Counted from the first letter of the stretch, positions 12,316-23,447 are shown. The stretch: 64,000 nt of DNA from Plectrocnemia conspersa (GCA_009617715.1 VTFK01000353.1:1-64000), one strand, 5' to 3'. Notes: a model not told the origin generated them from the letters alone. Numbers and translations: made by a program.

Positions 12316-12888
12316 GACCAGCAGAAGCCTGCCGCCTACGGACAACATATTATCATGAACTCACACATCCCTCTGCCAGCTTCTCTACCACCTCTCGGAA
12401 AATATACTATAGAATGATCGAATTAAATGATCCATGCGATCATTCTATTCAAACAAGGAAGTAACATACCGCAAAAGGATTAAAAGTTTTGGACTGATTT
12501 AGACCAGATCTAAATTTAATAAAATATTTGTGATGTGTGCAAAGAGAAATATTTACTAAAACAACTACCAATATTAAGTTAAGCTGCGTATATCTTATTT
12601 TGGAAAATCTACTATGTGACACATATGTTTATGCATTATGTTAGAGCATTATGATGTATTTGCGTAGCCTTGCAGGACATATTAACTTTATTTTTAATAT
12701 AGTGAATAATATATGTATATGCATATTGTGATATTTTCTACGGTAAAATTGCCTTTTTTGTGTACGACGCTTCTCCGAAATCACTACAATTTTTTCTACA
12801 CCCTCTTCCTACACCCATTTTTTCAGAGTTGATCCACCTCAGAAATCCTACCCTCGTCATGCGATACAAGCGAAAAATTGTCGTTGGC
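12316..12888. other. Spacer including a short hairpin
   Basis: The GC-richer segment interrupted by the hAT element continues to about 12470. It contains a 12-bp perfect hairpin, ATAGAATGATCG (12409-12420) with CGATCATTCTAT (12437-12448). AT-rich sequence follows. Confidence 0.45.
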
Positions 12889-13073
12889 TTAGTGGCGTGT
12901 TATGCGTGCGCTCCGTGGATTCCTTTCACTTTCTCGTAAGATAATCACGAGGGCCCTCACGTTCGCGAATCGCTCCGCGTACGTGAGGGTCGTTCCGGCT
13001 CAGGTACACATCCGGCGAATAGTTCCGCATTCTGTTTCCTGCCTTCTGGAACGCATAAAGACACTACGCCAAA
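12889..13073. repeat. GC-rich foldback patch with nested hairpin
   Basis: At the centre CCCTCACGTTCGCG (12954-12967) pairs with CGCGTACGTGAGGG (12976-12989), 13 of 14 positions, around an 8-base loop. Further out, TGGCGTGTTATGCGTGCG near 12893 is partly the reverse complement of a stretch ending ACTACGCCA near 13073. The whole patch may be a decayed foldback miniature element. A 63-codon plus-strand frame crosses it (12902-13093) but looks like a by-product of the GC content. No target duplication was recognised. Confidence 0.45.
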
Positions 13074-16000
13074 AGGATCGCAAACACTATTAAGACACAA
13101 TATGTACCGCACTTTAAATCCACTGCTACGCGCTCAAGATTGTTTCGATTAGGGTTGCCAAAATATTTAAACTTTTCCGGGACATGGTAATTACATGCAA
13201 TCTACATTGAATAAGCGGTTTTACACATTCGATACTACGTTTTCTATCTTATGCCATTTTGAGTCAAAATGCTTTTCGAATCTTTTAAGACTACTAAATT
13301 TTAGAGTTTAACTTACTTTTATTAACCTCAAATAAACGCAATAAATATCTATCTTAATGTGTTGGTGATAAAATATGAGACAAATAAAAATCTCCAAACA
13401 ATTATTCGAACACTCACAATTGATCTATAAGTTTTACGACATTGTGTCATCGGTGGAATGAAATATAGGGACACTAATGGATATCGTTAGAATTTACTGT
13501 AACAAAAACTTTTCGGACGTCTCAATTACAACTCACTATCATAAAAATATAAGTTGAGATTAGAAATTGTACTTCACCCTTCGTATTTTTTCCTTACACA
13601 TTATTATTTTTGTATACAAAAATAAATTAAAAAGTTCTTCAGCAACATTACAGCTTCTTACAATAAAGAGCTTTAAATATGTCCATTGCAGCACATTAGA
13701 TCATAGCTAGATAAACTTTTATCGACTATGAAAATTTTAAAAACTTAAATATTTCAGTTAAACAAGAATTCACCGAGCAGTAAATATGTCGAAAGGAAAA
13801 TTCACTGATTCTACAATAAATCGCCAATGATTTATTCATTAAAAACTATAAAACGTCAGTTAACGTATTTAATGTCTTAGTCATTTCACCTTGCAAATAC
13901 ATTGTTTTAATATTATTTCCGTAACTATTAAACAAATTTTATTAAAACTTAAAATGACGCTATAAAATAAGGATTTAGGTACGTTTCATCGCCGATTAAT
14001 TATTTTTATCAAAGCTTAAGTTTTTACGTCATTTTTTTAGTTAATAATTCGGTCAACTATTCTTGTTTATTTTTTTATTGTTTGAGAAAATTCAATACAT
14101 CGAATTGTTTGGCAAAATCTAACCATAAAATTTTCCTCATTATAACGCAATGTTAAATAATTCTACACAATATATAAATAAGCAATATTATGAAACCATA
14201 TTGTGATTCTTTCTTCTTGATAATAGAACAGACATTGCTATATGTATATAGGTATTTAAATTATTAAATCCCGAAATTTGTGTCATAAGTAAAGATAAAA
14301 AAACGGACAATTTACTGAGTTACAATTAACATTATTTGCAGGTTTTAAATAGCTACTATTATAAAATTAAATTAATAGAGACTATAGTACTTTTTTGATG
14401 CTTTATATTTTTATAAAATAAAAACGACATTTATTTTACAAGAGTGAAAATAATCCCCAAGGAAGTCCTTCATTTGTTGTTAATGAATATTAATCCAGAC
14501 ATTATTAAAGCTAATCCACAAAGAAAGACCCTTTGTAATAGTTGTACCACATATAGATGAGGTAAAACTATTACAATTATTATTTTTATGTTTTAAAATT
14601 AAAATCTAGTCCTAGTGTAAATGATGTGTCTAATGTAGACAGTAAAAATATTTTACTTTTTGTTTTGAATTCTAAATTATGCGACACAAATGTGATTGGA
14701 TCTAGGTAAGTCCGCTTTCGGGATAATTATGTCAATCTAATTGTTGACAACCCTAGTTCCGACACGTGTCGCTGTGTTTTTACTCGTGGGTGTTCAATCA
14801 GTGGGTAGAATTTATATAATACAAGTCAACAGCAAAAGGGAACATGTTAATTATATAAACGTTATTGAAGCAAGTGAATAATAATCAACTTACGTGTTGA
14901 TAAATGAAGGTGATGTAGACGAAAAAGACGTACCTGAAACAAATAATAATGAAAATATTAGTAATTGTTGATATTTACACTCAAACACGACACGAGATCA
15001 ATGATTGTTTATACAGTATTTTATTGCAAATTAATAAAATAAAATATAAACCATTTGCCTATCAATGAAAATCGCATCGTTATAACATAACAATATTTAT
15101 ATAATTTTGTATGTAACTTTGTTCTAAGCAGATTTTCTGAAAAATCATTGCCTATCTTCTTAGAATGCAATTAGAAAAGGATAACGTTGAAAATAATTCC
15201 CTTTTAAGCTAACTATATAAGAGAAGAAATAAGGCCATCTTCAGGACATCTTAAAATTTATAAATAATAATTACATAATTATAAAATTTAATATTAAATG
15301 TATTAATATGTGTACTTAATACATAAATTTTAATAAAGCAATTTTCGGCAACTTTAGACACACAATGACATTTCTCATTATAAAATGCGTCTTGTTTATG
15401 CAAAATTTAAAATTAACGCTTCATTGATTTGCAAATAAGCGTACCAACAAACTTTGGCGCCTTAAAGTTTTGATTGAATTATTTTCATAAATTTAATGTA
15501 AATTTCTTACATTCTTATACATCTATATGAAACAATAGCTATACTAATAAAAACTTTTAAACACAATCAACAGAACTTGTATATTAATTTTGAACCATTC
15601 AAATATCAATGAAATTAAATGACGTATTTCGTGTACTACAATTAACCTTTTTACAATGCGACTGTAAATTTAATCTATAAAACATGTGCTTTACACGAAA
15701 CATGTCGAGTTTTAGGATAGTTAAAGAACACGTTTTAGTTGCTCAAGAATATTGTACTCCATACGAGAAAGTTGGATTATACGAAACGTATTATTCCGTG
15801 CAACTACATAGTTTCAATACAAAAGTATGTAATCAAATTAAACGTTGAAGGAATTAATTGTTTTTAAACACGAGACCATCGAACTAAAGGTAACATAATA
15901 TCTTAATGATAGCTTTAGGTAATAAGTTCGACTTACGTGGATTTTCTATATTAAAAAATATTTTTAAATATTATCTGGACATTACAAAAAATATCTGGTT

Positions 16001-17176
16001 TAAAATAAAAAAAGTCAAAATAAATCATATCGAAACTTTTACTATACGAAACTAAGTTTTAGTTTTAATGGTTTAACTTATAACATATATTATATATTCA
16101 TTGAATAAAAACCTTTATTAAGATCCAATTGTAGTATTTACATTTTTATTTCAATGCAATGTACAAGACTAATATAACAGAAACACAGATCAGTGTATAG
16201 CAAATTAAGTATAAGATTAAATAATTGATTAATGGTTTTAAATCTGGGCTCAACTTATTTACTCTTTATTTTATTTTTTTCATATAAATTTCTACATGTA
16301 TTTAAGAATATTTTATTTATATAATCGTTTGCTCTCAAAATGTTTTAAGCAGCTTATGAACGTTGAAAATTATCTTAAAACTTTTTTATTTTAATATTTA
16401 TTATAATTAGATCATATTTTCTATACCTACTAAAAATATAACTTAAAATCTGTATAATACATATATATTTAAACATTGTTTTTGCAAATCTATATTATTA
16501 TATTTTTTACCTATGACTCTGTGTGTAAAACGTAACACAGAAGAACGTATGTATTTTTAACTTAAAGGAGAACGTATTTTTAGCTTTTAGAACGTTTTTA
16601 AAAGTAGCTATGAAAAGAGCGCTGGGCGGAATAATCTAGATATAGGATAGAACGTGTTCCTAGAAAGAAACACGATATTAAAATCCCTCGTATCGAGTGA
16701 AAAAGAGAGTAGCTCGCCTGTGTTAGGGGCGTAGGATTTGCACTTTGTTGCAGGAACTGTAAAAAGAAAAGCTTTTTCATCGGTTCAAAAAGACCGTAGA
16801 TTAAGACCTTACATACATATAACAAAGACTTTGAAACTTTCGTACACTCGTTTCAAAATAATTTACTTGTTATTATTAAAGAAAAATATGACAGTAAATT
16901 GTATGTAGTGAATGTATTTTATATGTTTGATATTAATTGTATGATTTCCATGAATTTTCTATACTTAGGCTTTTGTGTGTAAGCATATTATATTTATATA
17001 CATAACAAACATTTTCTGTTACCTAATAAGCATATTACTTACAAAATTTTAGGACAAATTCTTAGAAAACTAAATGTCAAACCAATTAACTATGACACTA
17101 AAGCAGTTATATTATACTTACACCATCAAATGTTAAAATTAATATTTTTTTTAGCTGCTTTGAACACAACACAATT
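13074..17176. other. AT-rich spacer, nothing recognised
   Basis: Four kilobases of highly AT-rich DNA with no gene, no repeat matching others in the window and no GC-richer island longer than a few tens of bases, apart from a short patch near 14755-14820 and one near 16600-16810. Confidence 0.6.
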
Positions 17177-17250
17177 TTAACCCTTTGCGCTCGTAAGTCG
17201 ACTATGTGTCGACATCGTATTTCAAGCGTTGTACTCGAACGTCGACAATA
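17177..17250. repeat. piggyBac-like terminus (TTAA + CCCTTTG)
   Basis: TTAA at 17177-17180 is followed by CCCTTTGCGCTCGTA and then GTCGACTATGTGTCGAC; a similar unit, CTCGAACGTCGACAATATGTCGAC in two parts, follows at about 17233-17256. A TTAA target site directly next to CCCTTTG is typical of piggyBac-like miniature elements. A matching end in opposite orientation, CTCGTA... read from the other strand, lies at 21410-21432. Confidence 0.45.
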
Positions 17251-17279
17251 TGTCGACAAAACTTTGAATGCATTTATTG

Positions 17280-18310
17280 GCTTTGTGTTCAAGCAAATTT
17301 TGAAAATTTAAATTTATTAATAGTAAAAAGACTTCTGTTAAACACATTTCAGTAATATTGAATTTTTAACTTATGCAAATAACTCAATAATCTTAAATTT
17401 ACAAGTGTAAGTTTATTGTAAAATTTTTCATCGGAACATGGTCAAAGCGCGCGCTGTTAGGACGGCATCGCGCTAGACTTGACAGATTTAGGTTATCAAT
17501 TATTGCTTTAAAACTGATTTTTTCCTTCTAAGGACATCTATATTTTTATGATATGGGATGAAACATGATCATATGCTCTAAATGTGCATAATTATTACTT
17601 TATATTGTGTGTCTGCTATGAAATAAAAATAAAAATTTTAAGACGGAAAAAAGAGCGAGATGCCGTTATGCTAGCAGAGCTCGCTTACTCGCTCGCACTA
17701 ATAAATGAGCGATTGACAACTATCAACCTAGGTACTCAACTCAAACGATAATATAAGTCGCGACACATTTAATGTATTTTCGAGCTAGTAAATAGCTAAA
17801 TTATGTAAAACATAATTAGTAATCTGTGTTTTAATTATTTATAAATACATATATTGATTTTCTTTTAAAAATTATCCATATAATTACGAATGACGATATA
17901 ATATTGAATTTTTAAGGACGTGACGATGAATTCGATATTACTGTGACAGTAATAGTATGCGTTTATGCTAAGACTATTTTTACCAATTTTAAATCTGGTA
18001 CAAGTATTTCAAGTTTCAAGTTTAAGGATAATCTTTTAATGTAATCAATTTTTATGATCAATTTATTTATATTTTTAAGAACTGTTTTAATAAATTCAAA
18101 ACTTAAAAATTCAAAAATAAAGCCACGAGGCCAAACTACGCTGGTTCGCTCTAGGTGTAAAAACGCCTGCCAATCCAAAACAGATCCCCACAAAAAAACA
18201 ATGTAATATTTATCATTTCTGCCTCAAATGGGCAAATACATACGAAAAACTTGTAGAATATTTGTCTAAATATAAAATTTGATCATTTTCACAAAATATA
18301 ATAAAACCTT
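17280..18310. other. AT-rich stretch with a degenerate inverted pair
   Basis: GCGC-rich words at 17448-17482 (GGACGGCATCGCGCTAG) are loosely the reverse complement of words at 17655-17690 (GAGATGCCGTTATGCTAGC), with about 170 bp of AT-rich DNA between. This may be another degenerate miniature element. No gene is seen. Confidence 0.35.
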
Positions 18311-18440
18311 ACCGGCCCCACATATTTTTTTTATGTACAAAAAAATTGGGTGGGGCCTGGCCCCGATTGCATTTATATTATCACCACAGCTGATATTTTT
18401 GAGCGCCATTTCGAAATTTGTTAATATGTGGGGGCACCTA
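18311..18440. repeat. Small inverted repeat, about 130 bp
   Basis: GGCCCCACATATTT at about 18313 is the inverted partner of AATATGTGGGGGC at about 18424, with a further GGTGGGGCCTGGCCCC between them. It could be a MITE, but no target duplication is clear. Confidence 0.35.
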
Positions 18441-18579
18441 TTCATGCAATATTTTAAAAAATATTATGGTTCAAATAATTGATTTACAGCTTTAAATTAT
18501 ACTAAAAAGCCATTTTATTAGGCTCAAATGCTTACGGCACCTTTAAATGTCTAATGAGTACTGGCGATTTTCTTGATGA

Positions 18580-18614
18580 CACCTATAGAAGTCATCCGCG
18601 GTGAAAGGGTTTAA
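18580..18614. repeat. Second piggyBac-like terminus, inward-facing
   Basis: GATGACACC...GAAGTCATC followed by CGCGGTGAAAGGG and then TTTAA. Read on the other strand this is CCCTTTCACCGCGGATGAC followed by CTATAGGTGTCATC, the same architecture as the terminus at 17181. It may pair with that end (1.4-kb element) or belong to a related family. Confidence 0.35.
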
Positions 18615-18924
18615 AGTATTGTAAAACATATTTTTTCAGTGAGTTTTAGGATTGTATTACACTTATATAAATTTATCCATATTTAACACTAAAGGTGGAT
18701 GACTCAAATATGCGTCATTGAAAAACTATTGTTAAAAGTCGTTTATGCACAACATAATCAACACTTACACGTTTAATTGGATAAGATTTAAAACACAGTT
18801 TGTAAATTAGTGATATCTATTATATATTGTTAACTATAATTACAGCTTACAATCAATAGATGTCGCTTAGCAGTTAGGGCTTAATTTTAATAATAGCGCA
18901 TTCTTAATATTAAAATGTTTAGTT

Positions 18925-18995
18925 TGCTGCGGGACCTGAACCGATAGTCTCTAGGATATCAGTTCAACGCCTTAAGGAATACGACATTCCGGTTA
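18925..18995 (-). repeat. Degenerate tRNA-like sequence (tRNA pseudogene or SINE head)
   Basis: On the minus strand the sequence reads CTTAAGGCGTTGAACTGAT, followed by CTAGAGACTATCGGTTCAGG and TCCCGCAGCA. TTAAGGCG plus GGTTCAGGTCCCGC has the layout of a D-arm/A-box end and a T-arm/B-box of a class II (serine-like) tRNA. The 5' acceptor strand and a proper anticodon stem are missing, so a functional gene is unlikely. Confidence 0.4.
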
Positions 18996-19106
18996 TACAA
19001 GACAATCTAAATATAAAGTTATAAAATCGATATGACGCGTTTTGAATGTCTCTCTGTAAAACATATGACTGAAGAATATAGACGAGGTTATTTTGTTCGT
19101 GTAACA

Positions 19107-19479
19107 CCATAGACCAGGGGTCAGCAAACCTTTTTTGTGAAGGACTAGATTGTAAATATTTTAAGCTCAGCGGGCCAGGAAGCAAAATTAAAATGAGCTT
19201 TATCATTTATCTCAAATATTCAAATGTATTGCAAAAGGCGTTACGTGGGCACTAAAGATGCTGTCAAATTTAAAGTGCATAACGTCACGGTGAAATACAA
19301 AGCAATAGGAGCACTTTATATGGTGATACCTAGCTAGCTCCTTAACTCGACGGTTGACCGCTCTATTATAGCACATACTTTGATTTGTTTATATGTCAAA
19401 TCTTATTATTACTTGCAGGCCGGATTAAAATAAGCAGAGGGCTGGATTTGGCAGTAATTTTCTGACCTCTGCCATAGAC
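19107..19479. mobile_element. hAT-type miniature element, 357 bp, with perfect 8-bp target duplication
   Basis: The left end is CAGGGGTCAGCAAACC (19115), and the right end, TTTTCTGACCTCTG (19458-19471), is its imperfect inverted copy. CCATAGAC occurs directly on both sides (19107-19114 and 19472-19479), a perfect 8-bp target duplication. Subterminal words (TAAATATTTTAAGC, GCGGGCCAGG near the left; GCCGGATTAAAAT, GGGCTGGATTTGGC near the right) follow the pattern of hAT-Charlie-type non-autonomous elements. There is no transposase. A minus-strand open frame across the left end is not a gene. Confidence 0.87.
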
Positions 19480-19562
19480 AGTGAATATATTAAAAAATAT
19501 CTAATTTAATTTGGCCTTCTTTTTCGTATTTTAAATATTCCTATCCTAAGTGCATGTAAACG

Positions 19563-20236
19563 CAGGACAAATACCCCCTGAATAGATATATCTCCCATCA
19601 AAACTCCCATGGACATTAACCCCCTGTACAAATAATCCCCTGTGCAAATAGCCCCCTGACAAATAGCCCCCTGAAAATTAACCCCCCGTGTAAATAACCT
19701 CCCTGACGATTAACCCCCGCCACGTATAGAAATAAGTATTTTATATAAGTTGTTATTATTTATAATAAATAGTCATTATTTTATTAAAATAATGTTTAAT
19801 ACGAATAATCAGTATCAATACTAATTTATTTCATTCAGCAAAATACAGAATTTTTAAAATAACAATAAAACTAACACATTTACGAAGAAAATATACGTAT
19901 TGTATATTTTGTACCGGTGACCGGTGCGAGCAAAATTGTTATAAAGAGTATTAAAAAAAATTAAAAAATATTATTAGGCTAGATACATATGTATGTATAA
20001 TACAGCTAAACTTTGGTAATGGCGTCAGTATATGTTTTATTAAGTATAATAGAGCGTCACGAGACGTGTTAAGTAATATCTGTATTATCTTTATACGTGG
20101 CGGGGGTTAATTGTCAGGGGGATTATTTGCATGGTGGGTTAATTGTCAGGGGGTTATTTGCACGGGGGTCAATGTCCAGGGGTTTTGACGGGGGGGTTAT
20201 TGTCCAAGGGGTATATTTCCAGGCGGTTAGTGTCCT
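19563..20236. mobile_element. Foldback element with long repeat-rich inverted arms, about 674 bp
   Basis: The left arm (19563-19732) is C-rich and made of degenerate units of about 17-20 bp around CCCCCTGNACAAATA or GGACATTAACCCCC. The right arm (20088-20236) is its inverted counterpart, G-rich, with GGGGGTTATTTGCA, GGGGGTCAATGTCC and GGGGTTTTGACGGG units. The arms share their inner border, CCCCCGCCACGTATA (left) versus TATACGTGGCGGGGG (right). The outer border is AGGACAAATACCCC versus its mirror ending AGTGTCCT. The 355-bp centre is AT-rich and non-coding. The layout fits a foldback-type or Mutator-like non-autonomous DNA transposon. I could not define a target duplication. Confidence 0.8.
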
Positions 20237-20239
20237 AGA

Positions 20240-21376
20240 ATCATATTTCCTAATCTAGATTCTCCTTTATATATGGACCTTCGCTTTACTTTATTTGGAA
20301 TCTCATTATCGGCAACTTAGCGTCAAAAGTGTTAAATTTTGCTTTTAAAATCATTGGTTATATCGTCAAAATGTATCCTTTTGCTTAAAACATATGTGCT
20401 GATGTGCATATTGTTTGTGTTTTATTTATTGTAAGGTGCATAACAATTTTTCGTATTAAATGTGTTTTTTAAACGTTATTATATGTTGATATATGTTTTA
20501 TTTAACTAACAGTATATTTTTTTTTTTTTTTTATAATACGTTTATTGTAATCTGATTTTCTAAAAAAAGTCTAAAACTTGTTAATGGGAATATATTAACT
20601 ATTTACCAAAAAAACAACAATTAAAAAAACTAAAAACTAAGGTTTTACTAAGAAAAAAAACAACAAGTAAAAAACTTGTGCTCTTTGTAATTTTAATCTT
20701 GATTAAATTCTATTGTAATCATTATTTTTTTGTATAAACGCAAATTTTTGATCGATGTTATGAGCGCTAAACGCTATAGAACGAGCGCGATGCGCAAGAT
20801 AATAAGCGCATTGCGCAAGATAATAAACGATAGGTGCAAAAAAAATACAAGCAGTCCAATATTTTAATTATTCAGAATTCATATGACATCTAGCTATTTA
20901 CAAATTTCTTAATGGTTATAAACCCCTGCCGCTACATCACTCAGCTGTTTTTTTAAATAATTCATTTATTTGTTTTACCGCGCATTTGATTGCGATGGAC
21001 GAAAAATCATCTAAAAACATCATTACATTTACCTTCCTATACTATGTATACCTAATACTATGTCATTTTTTTTTTTTGTGAATAGTAAGTACAATTCTTC
21101 GTGAACACATTTCAATAAATTATTCTTTTCTAAGTTTCATGGTTAACGTTTTACAAATTATTTAAAAAAAGTACAATAAAAAAAAAGTTATTTTCCGATT
21201 AAAGTATTTAAAATTATAATGTATTTTAAATATTTAATTAATTTTTTTTTTAACTAAAATACTGACAAACTATCAATCTTTCGCTGTATTAATTTTAATT
21301 TGTAAAAGATTAATCAAAACATGTTTTATTTCATTTTACTTCCAAAAAAATTAAACTTATAAAAAAATCTTGAAAT
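20240..21376. other. AT-rich stretch with homopolymers and a short tandem repeat
   Basis: It includes T-runs at about 20518-20532 and 21067-21078. At 20782-20830 there is a two-unit tandem repeat of GCGCNATGCGCAAGATAATAA-type units (TGCGCAAGATAATAAGCGCA). No gene is seen. Confidence 0.5.
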
Positions 21377-21432
21377 TAAATACGAGCTGGCACTACCCCA
21401 ACCAAAAAAAAAATACGAGTTCAAAGGGTTAA
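21377..21432. repeat. piggyBac-like right terminus (CAAAGGG + TTAA)
   Basis: Read on the minus strand: TTAA (21432-21429), CCCTTTGAACTCGTA, a T-run, then AGCTCGTATTTAA. This matches the left terminus at 17177 (TTAA CCCTTTGCGCTCGTA) in 13 of the first 15 positions after TTAA, with opposite orientation. If they belong together, a 4.25-kb piggyBac-like insertion with several other elements nested inside is implied. Confidence 0.4.
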
Positions 21433-21900
21433 TAATAAAAAGTTCCTTATGTGTTATGGCGTCGTTTCATTCTATGTATACTAAAATTGCTAGGGCGTTT
21501 TGTTACAAAATAAGAATTTAAGAGACTAGCTTGAATTTTTATTATTAGTAAATATTCAAACTTACGTTTTGAAGACAACAAATGGAAATATTATATTTCA
21601 AATAAACAAATAAAAATATTTAATCTTATTAACTTATACATTTAAGTATATTTTGTTTTATTGCTAATCTGATAATATTTAAATATTGAAACATATTTTT
21701 CATAAACATTTGTTTTAAGAACGTATTATGATTGAATTAAGAAAATATTACTCTTCTTATGTTATTAAAGGTTTCGCAAATGTAAATATTTTAATGATGT
21801 TTGTTGTTGCTTTTTTGTTTTTTAATTAAAAATAATTATAATGGTTTAACATATACGTTCTTATACGCCTGTCTGTATATGCCTGAGCGTCTTGTAGACA
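21433..21900. other. AT-rich spacer, nothing recognised
   Basis: Simple AT-rich sequence without repeats or open frames of note, up to the start of the GC-richer open frame on the minus strand. Confidence 0.6.
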
Positions 21901-22095
21901 TTATTTATGAATCGGCACTGCCTTGATGGCCGCAGGCCAGATTTGGTAAGCCTTTTCATTGAGAAGCTGACAGAGGATTACATCCCTTAACTTTGTGATA
22001 TCTTTGTAATGGTTTCTCCGGGACCTTTTCCCAAATTCAGGATTTGGCAAACATCTCTTGTATTGCTTTTTTAAGTAATAGTTTGTTATTACATT
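21901..22095 (-). CDS. Unidentified open frame or exon candidate (64 codons, no start Met)
   Basis: A minus-strand frame is open from 22095 to a TAA at 21903-21901 in a patch distinctly GC-richer than its surroundings. It reads, in part, PEFGKRSRRNHYKDITKL, then RDVILCQLLNEKAYQIWP and AAIKAVPIHK. The composition is protein-like: a basic stretch, then an amphipathic one, then tryptophan-proline. An adjacent minus frame (about 22120-22040) also looks protein-like (NNRIVECNNKLLLKKAIQEM), so a frameshift may join them. I do not recognise the family. It could be the 3' exon of an uncharacterised gene, a processed pseudogene or part of a transposon protein. The lack of a Met start and of a clear splice acceptor weakens the gene reading. 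Confidence 0.3.
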   Translation of the reverse strand, partial: NVITNYYLKKQYKRCLPNPEFGKRSRRNHYKDITKLRDVILCQLLNEKAYQIWPAAIKAVPIHK

Positions 22096-22881
22096 CTACG
22101 ATCCGATTGTTAACGGTCAAATTGTCATAATTTTAACGTAATGTAATAAACTAACATATAAGTAACCCATTAATATCTCTTTATGTTAGTATTTATAAGA
22201 TTAACTTAATGCACATTATATTACTTTAATGTCACTTTTAGTACTCCACACGTTGATAATCAACGAAGAGTATCTACATATAAAAATATGATTTATACAT
22301 TATAAATAAATAAATTTAAAAAGTATTCAGACTTCGCGAAAATTACGTTAGTTATATTGTTGTATTTTTATAAATTTAGAGAATACGATTTAAAGATCTA
22401 ACAACAATATATAATTAAATTATTTTATTATTTACGCAAAAAATAAAGCGTTTTTTTACATATATCTAAGTTAATCTTATTATATTATTGAATAATTATG
22501 GCAAAAAATGTCAGCGAAATAATCAATCAGCTGTAAAAATGATATCGACTATAACAAACTAAAAACTCAAATATAGCAATTTAATATTTTTGTATGAAAA
22601 ATATATCGATCATTCTCTTAACGAAAATTTCACATTTATACTTTGAAAATTCATATGTATAGATTAAACCTAATTCTTAACTTGATTGTATAATATATGG
22701 CATATATATGTAATCATTATATTTATTTTATTTCAAAGCATTTGCTAAACGTTATTTTAATAATGTGTTTTAACATGCTTTAAATTACTGTTATTGCCAT
22801 AAATATAAATTTATATATTTTATTTCATAAATAAAATTTAGTTATGTTACATATTTTTTCAATGTATCTAAAAATATTCAG

Positions 22882-23447
22882 ATGACACTTTGTTCAGTCT
22901 CGGTAGCAACGTCAAAAGCGAATTGTTGGCGCTGGATATACAGATGAATTTTTCGCAAGCTTTTTAGAAATTCCATACCGGATAATCTGGAAACGAGAGG
23001 GGAGCCTCACAATGGCGATCCCGGAAAATGTTATAACCGTCCCTTGGACACAACAAAATGGCATACTGGTGTGTGACATTTTTTTTTTTACCATATAAAA
23101 AACCCTCAACAGCTTAACACTCTACATATTTTAATAAACAATTACTTTATTCAATGTATTATTATTTAATTGTTCAACTACTATATAAGCATAATTTTAC
23201 AACTCACCCCAACGTTAAATTGTTCGTATTCCAAGGCAGATACCAATCTATGTTAGAGTCCATAACTCATAAAGTTCCAATGATTGGAATGCCGTTCTAT
23301 GGAGATCAATTTCTCGACGTACAAAGAATTTGCTATCTTAATATTGGAATGAGTTTCGATAGACATCATTTCAATAAGCGTACACTGGTGTATAATATAA
23401 AAAAAATACTCTGAAAATATTATATAAAAACGAATGCTTTTTAAAGT
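22882..23447 (+). pseudogene. UDP-glycosyltransferase (UGT) C-terminal remnant, two exons, frameshifted
   Basis: UGTs transfer sugar from UDP-sugars to small lipophilic molecules at the ER membrane. Exon 1 (22882-23068) follows an ATTCAG acceptor and begins TLFSLGSNVKSELLALD, the FSLGSN motif of animal UGTs. After a one-base frame change it continues EFFASFLEIPYRIIWKREG and ENVITVPWTQQNGIL, matching '..F..LPY.VLWK' and 'W.PQN.IL'. It ends at CTG|GTGTGT, a good donor. Exon 2 (from about 23190-23205) reads HPNVKLF, then VFQGRYQSM, then VPMIGMPFYGDQ, the UDP-sugar-binding signature. The expected GG after H/Q is GR, a change in a key position. The frame ends in TGA at 23412, and the next residues of the family (ENII.KRMLFK) appear one frame over. 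No N-terminal half or membrane anchor is visible. Two frameshifts plus the lost glycine make this a pseudogene or a badly assembled gene; I favour pseudogene. Confidence 0.85.
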
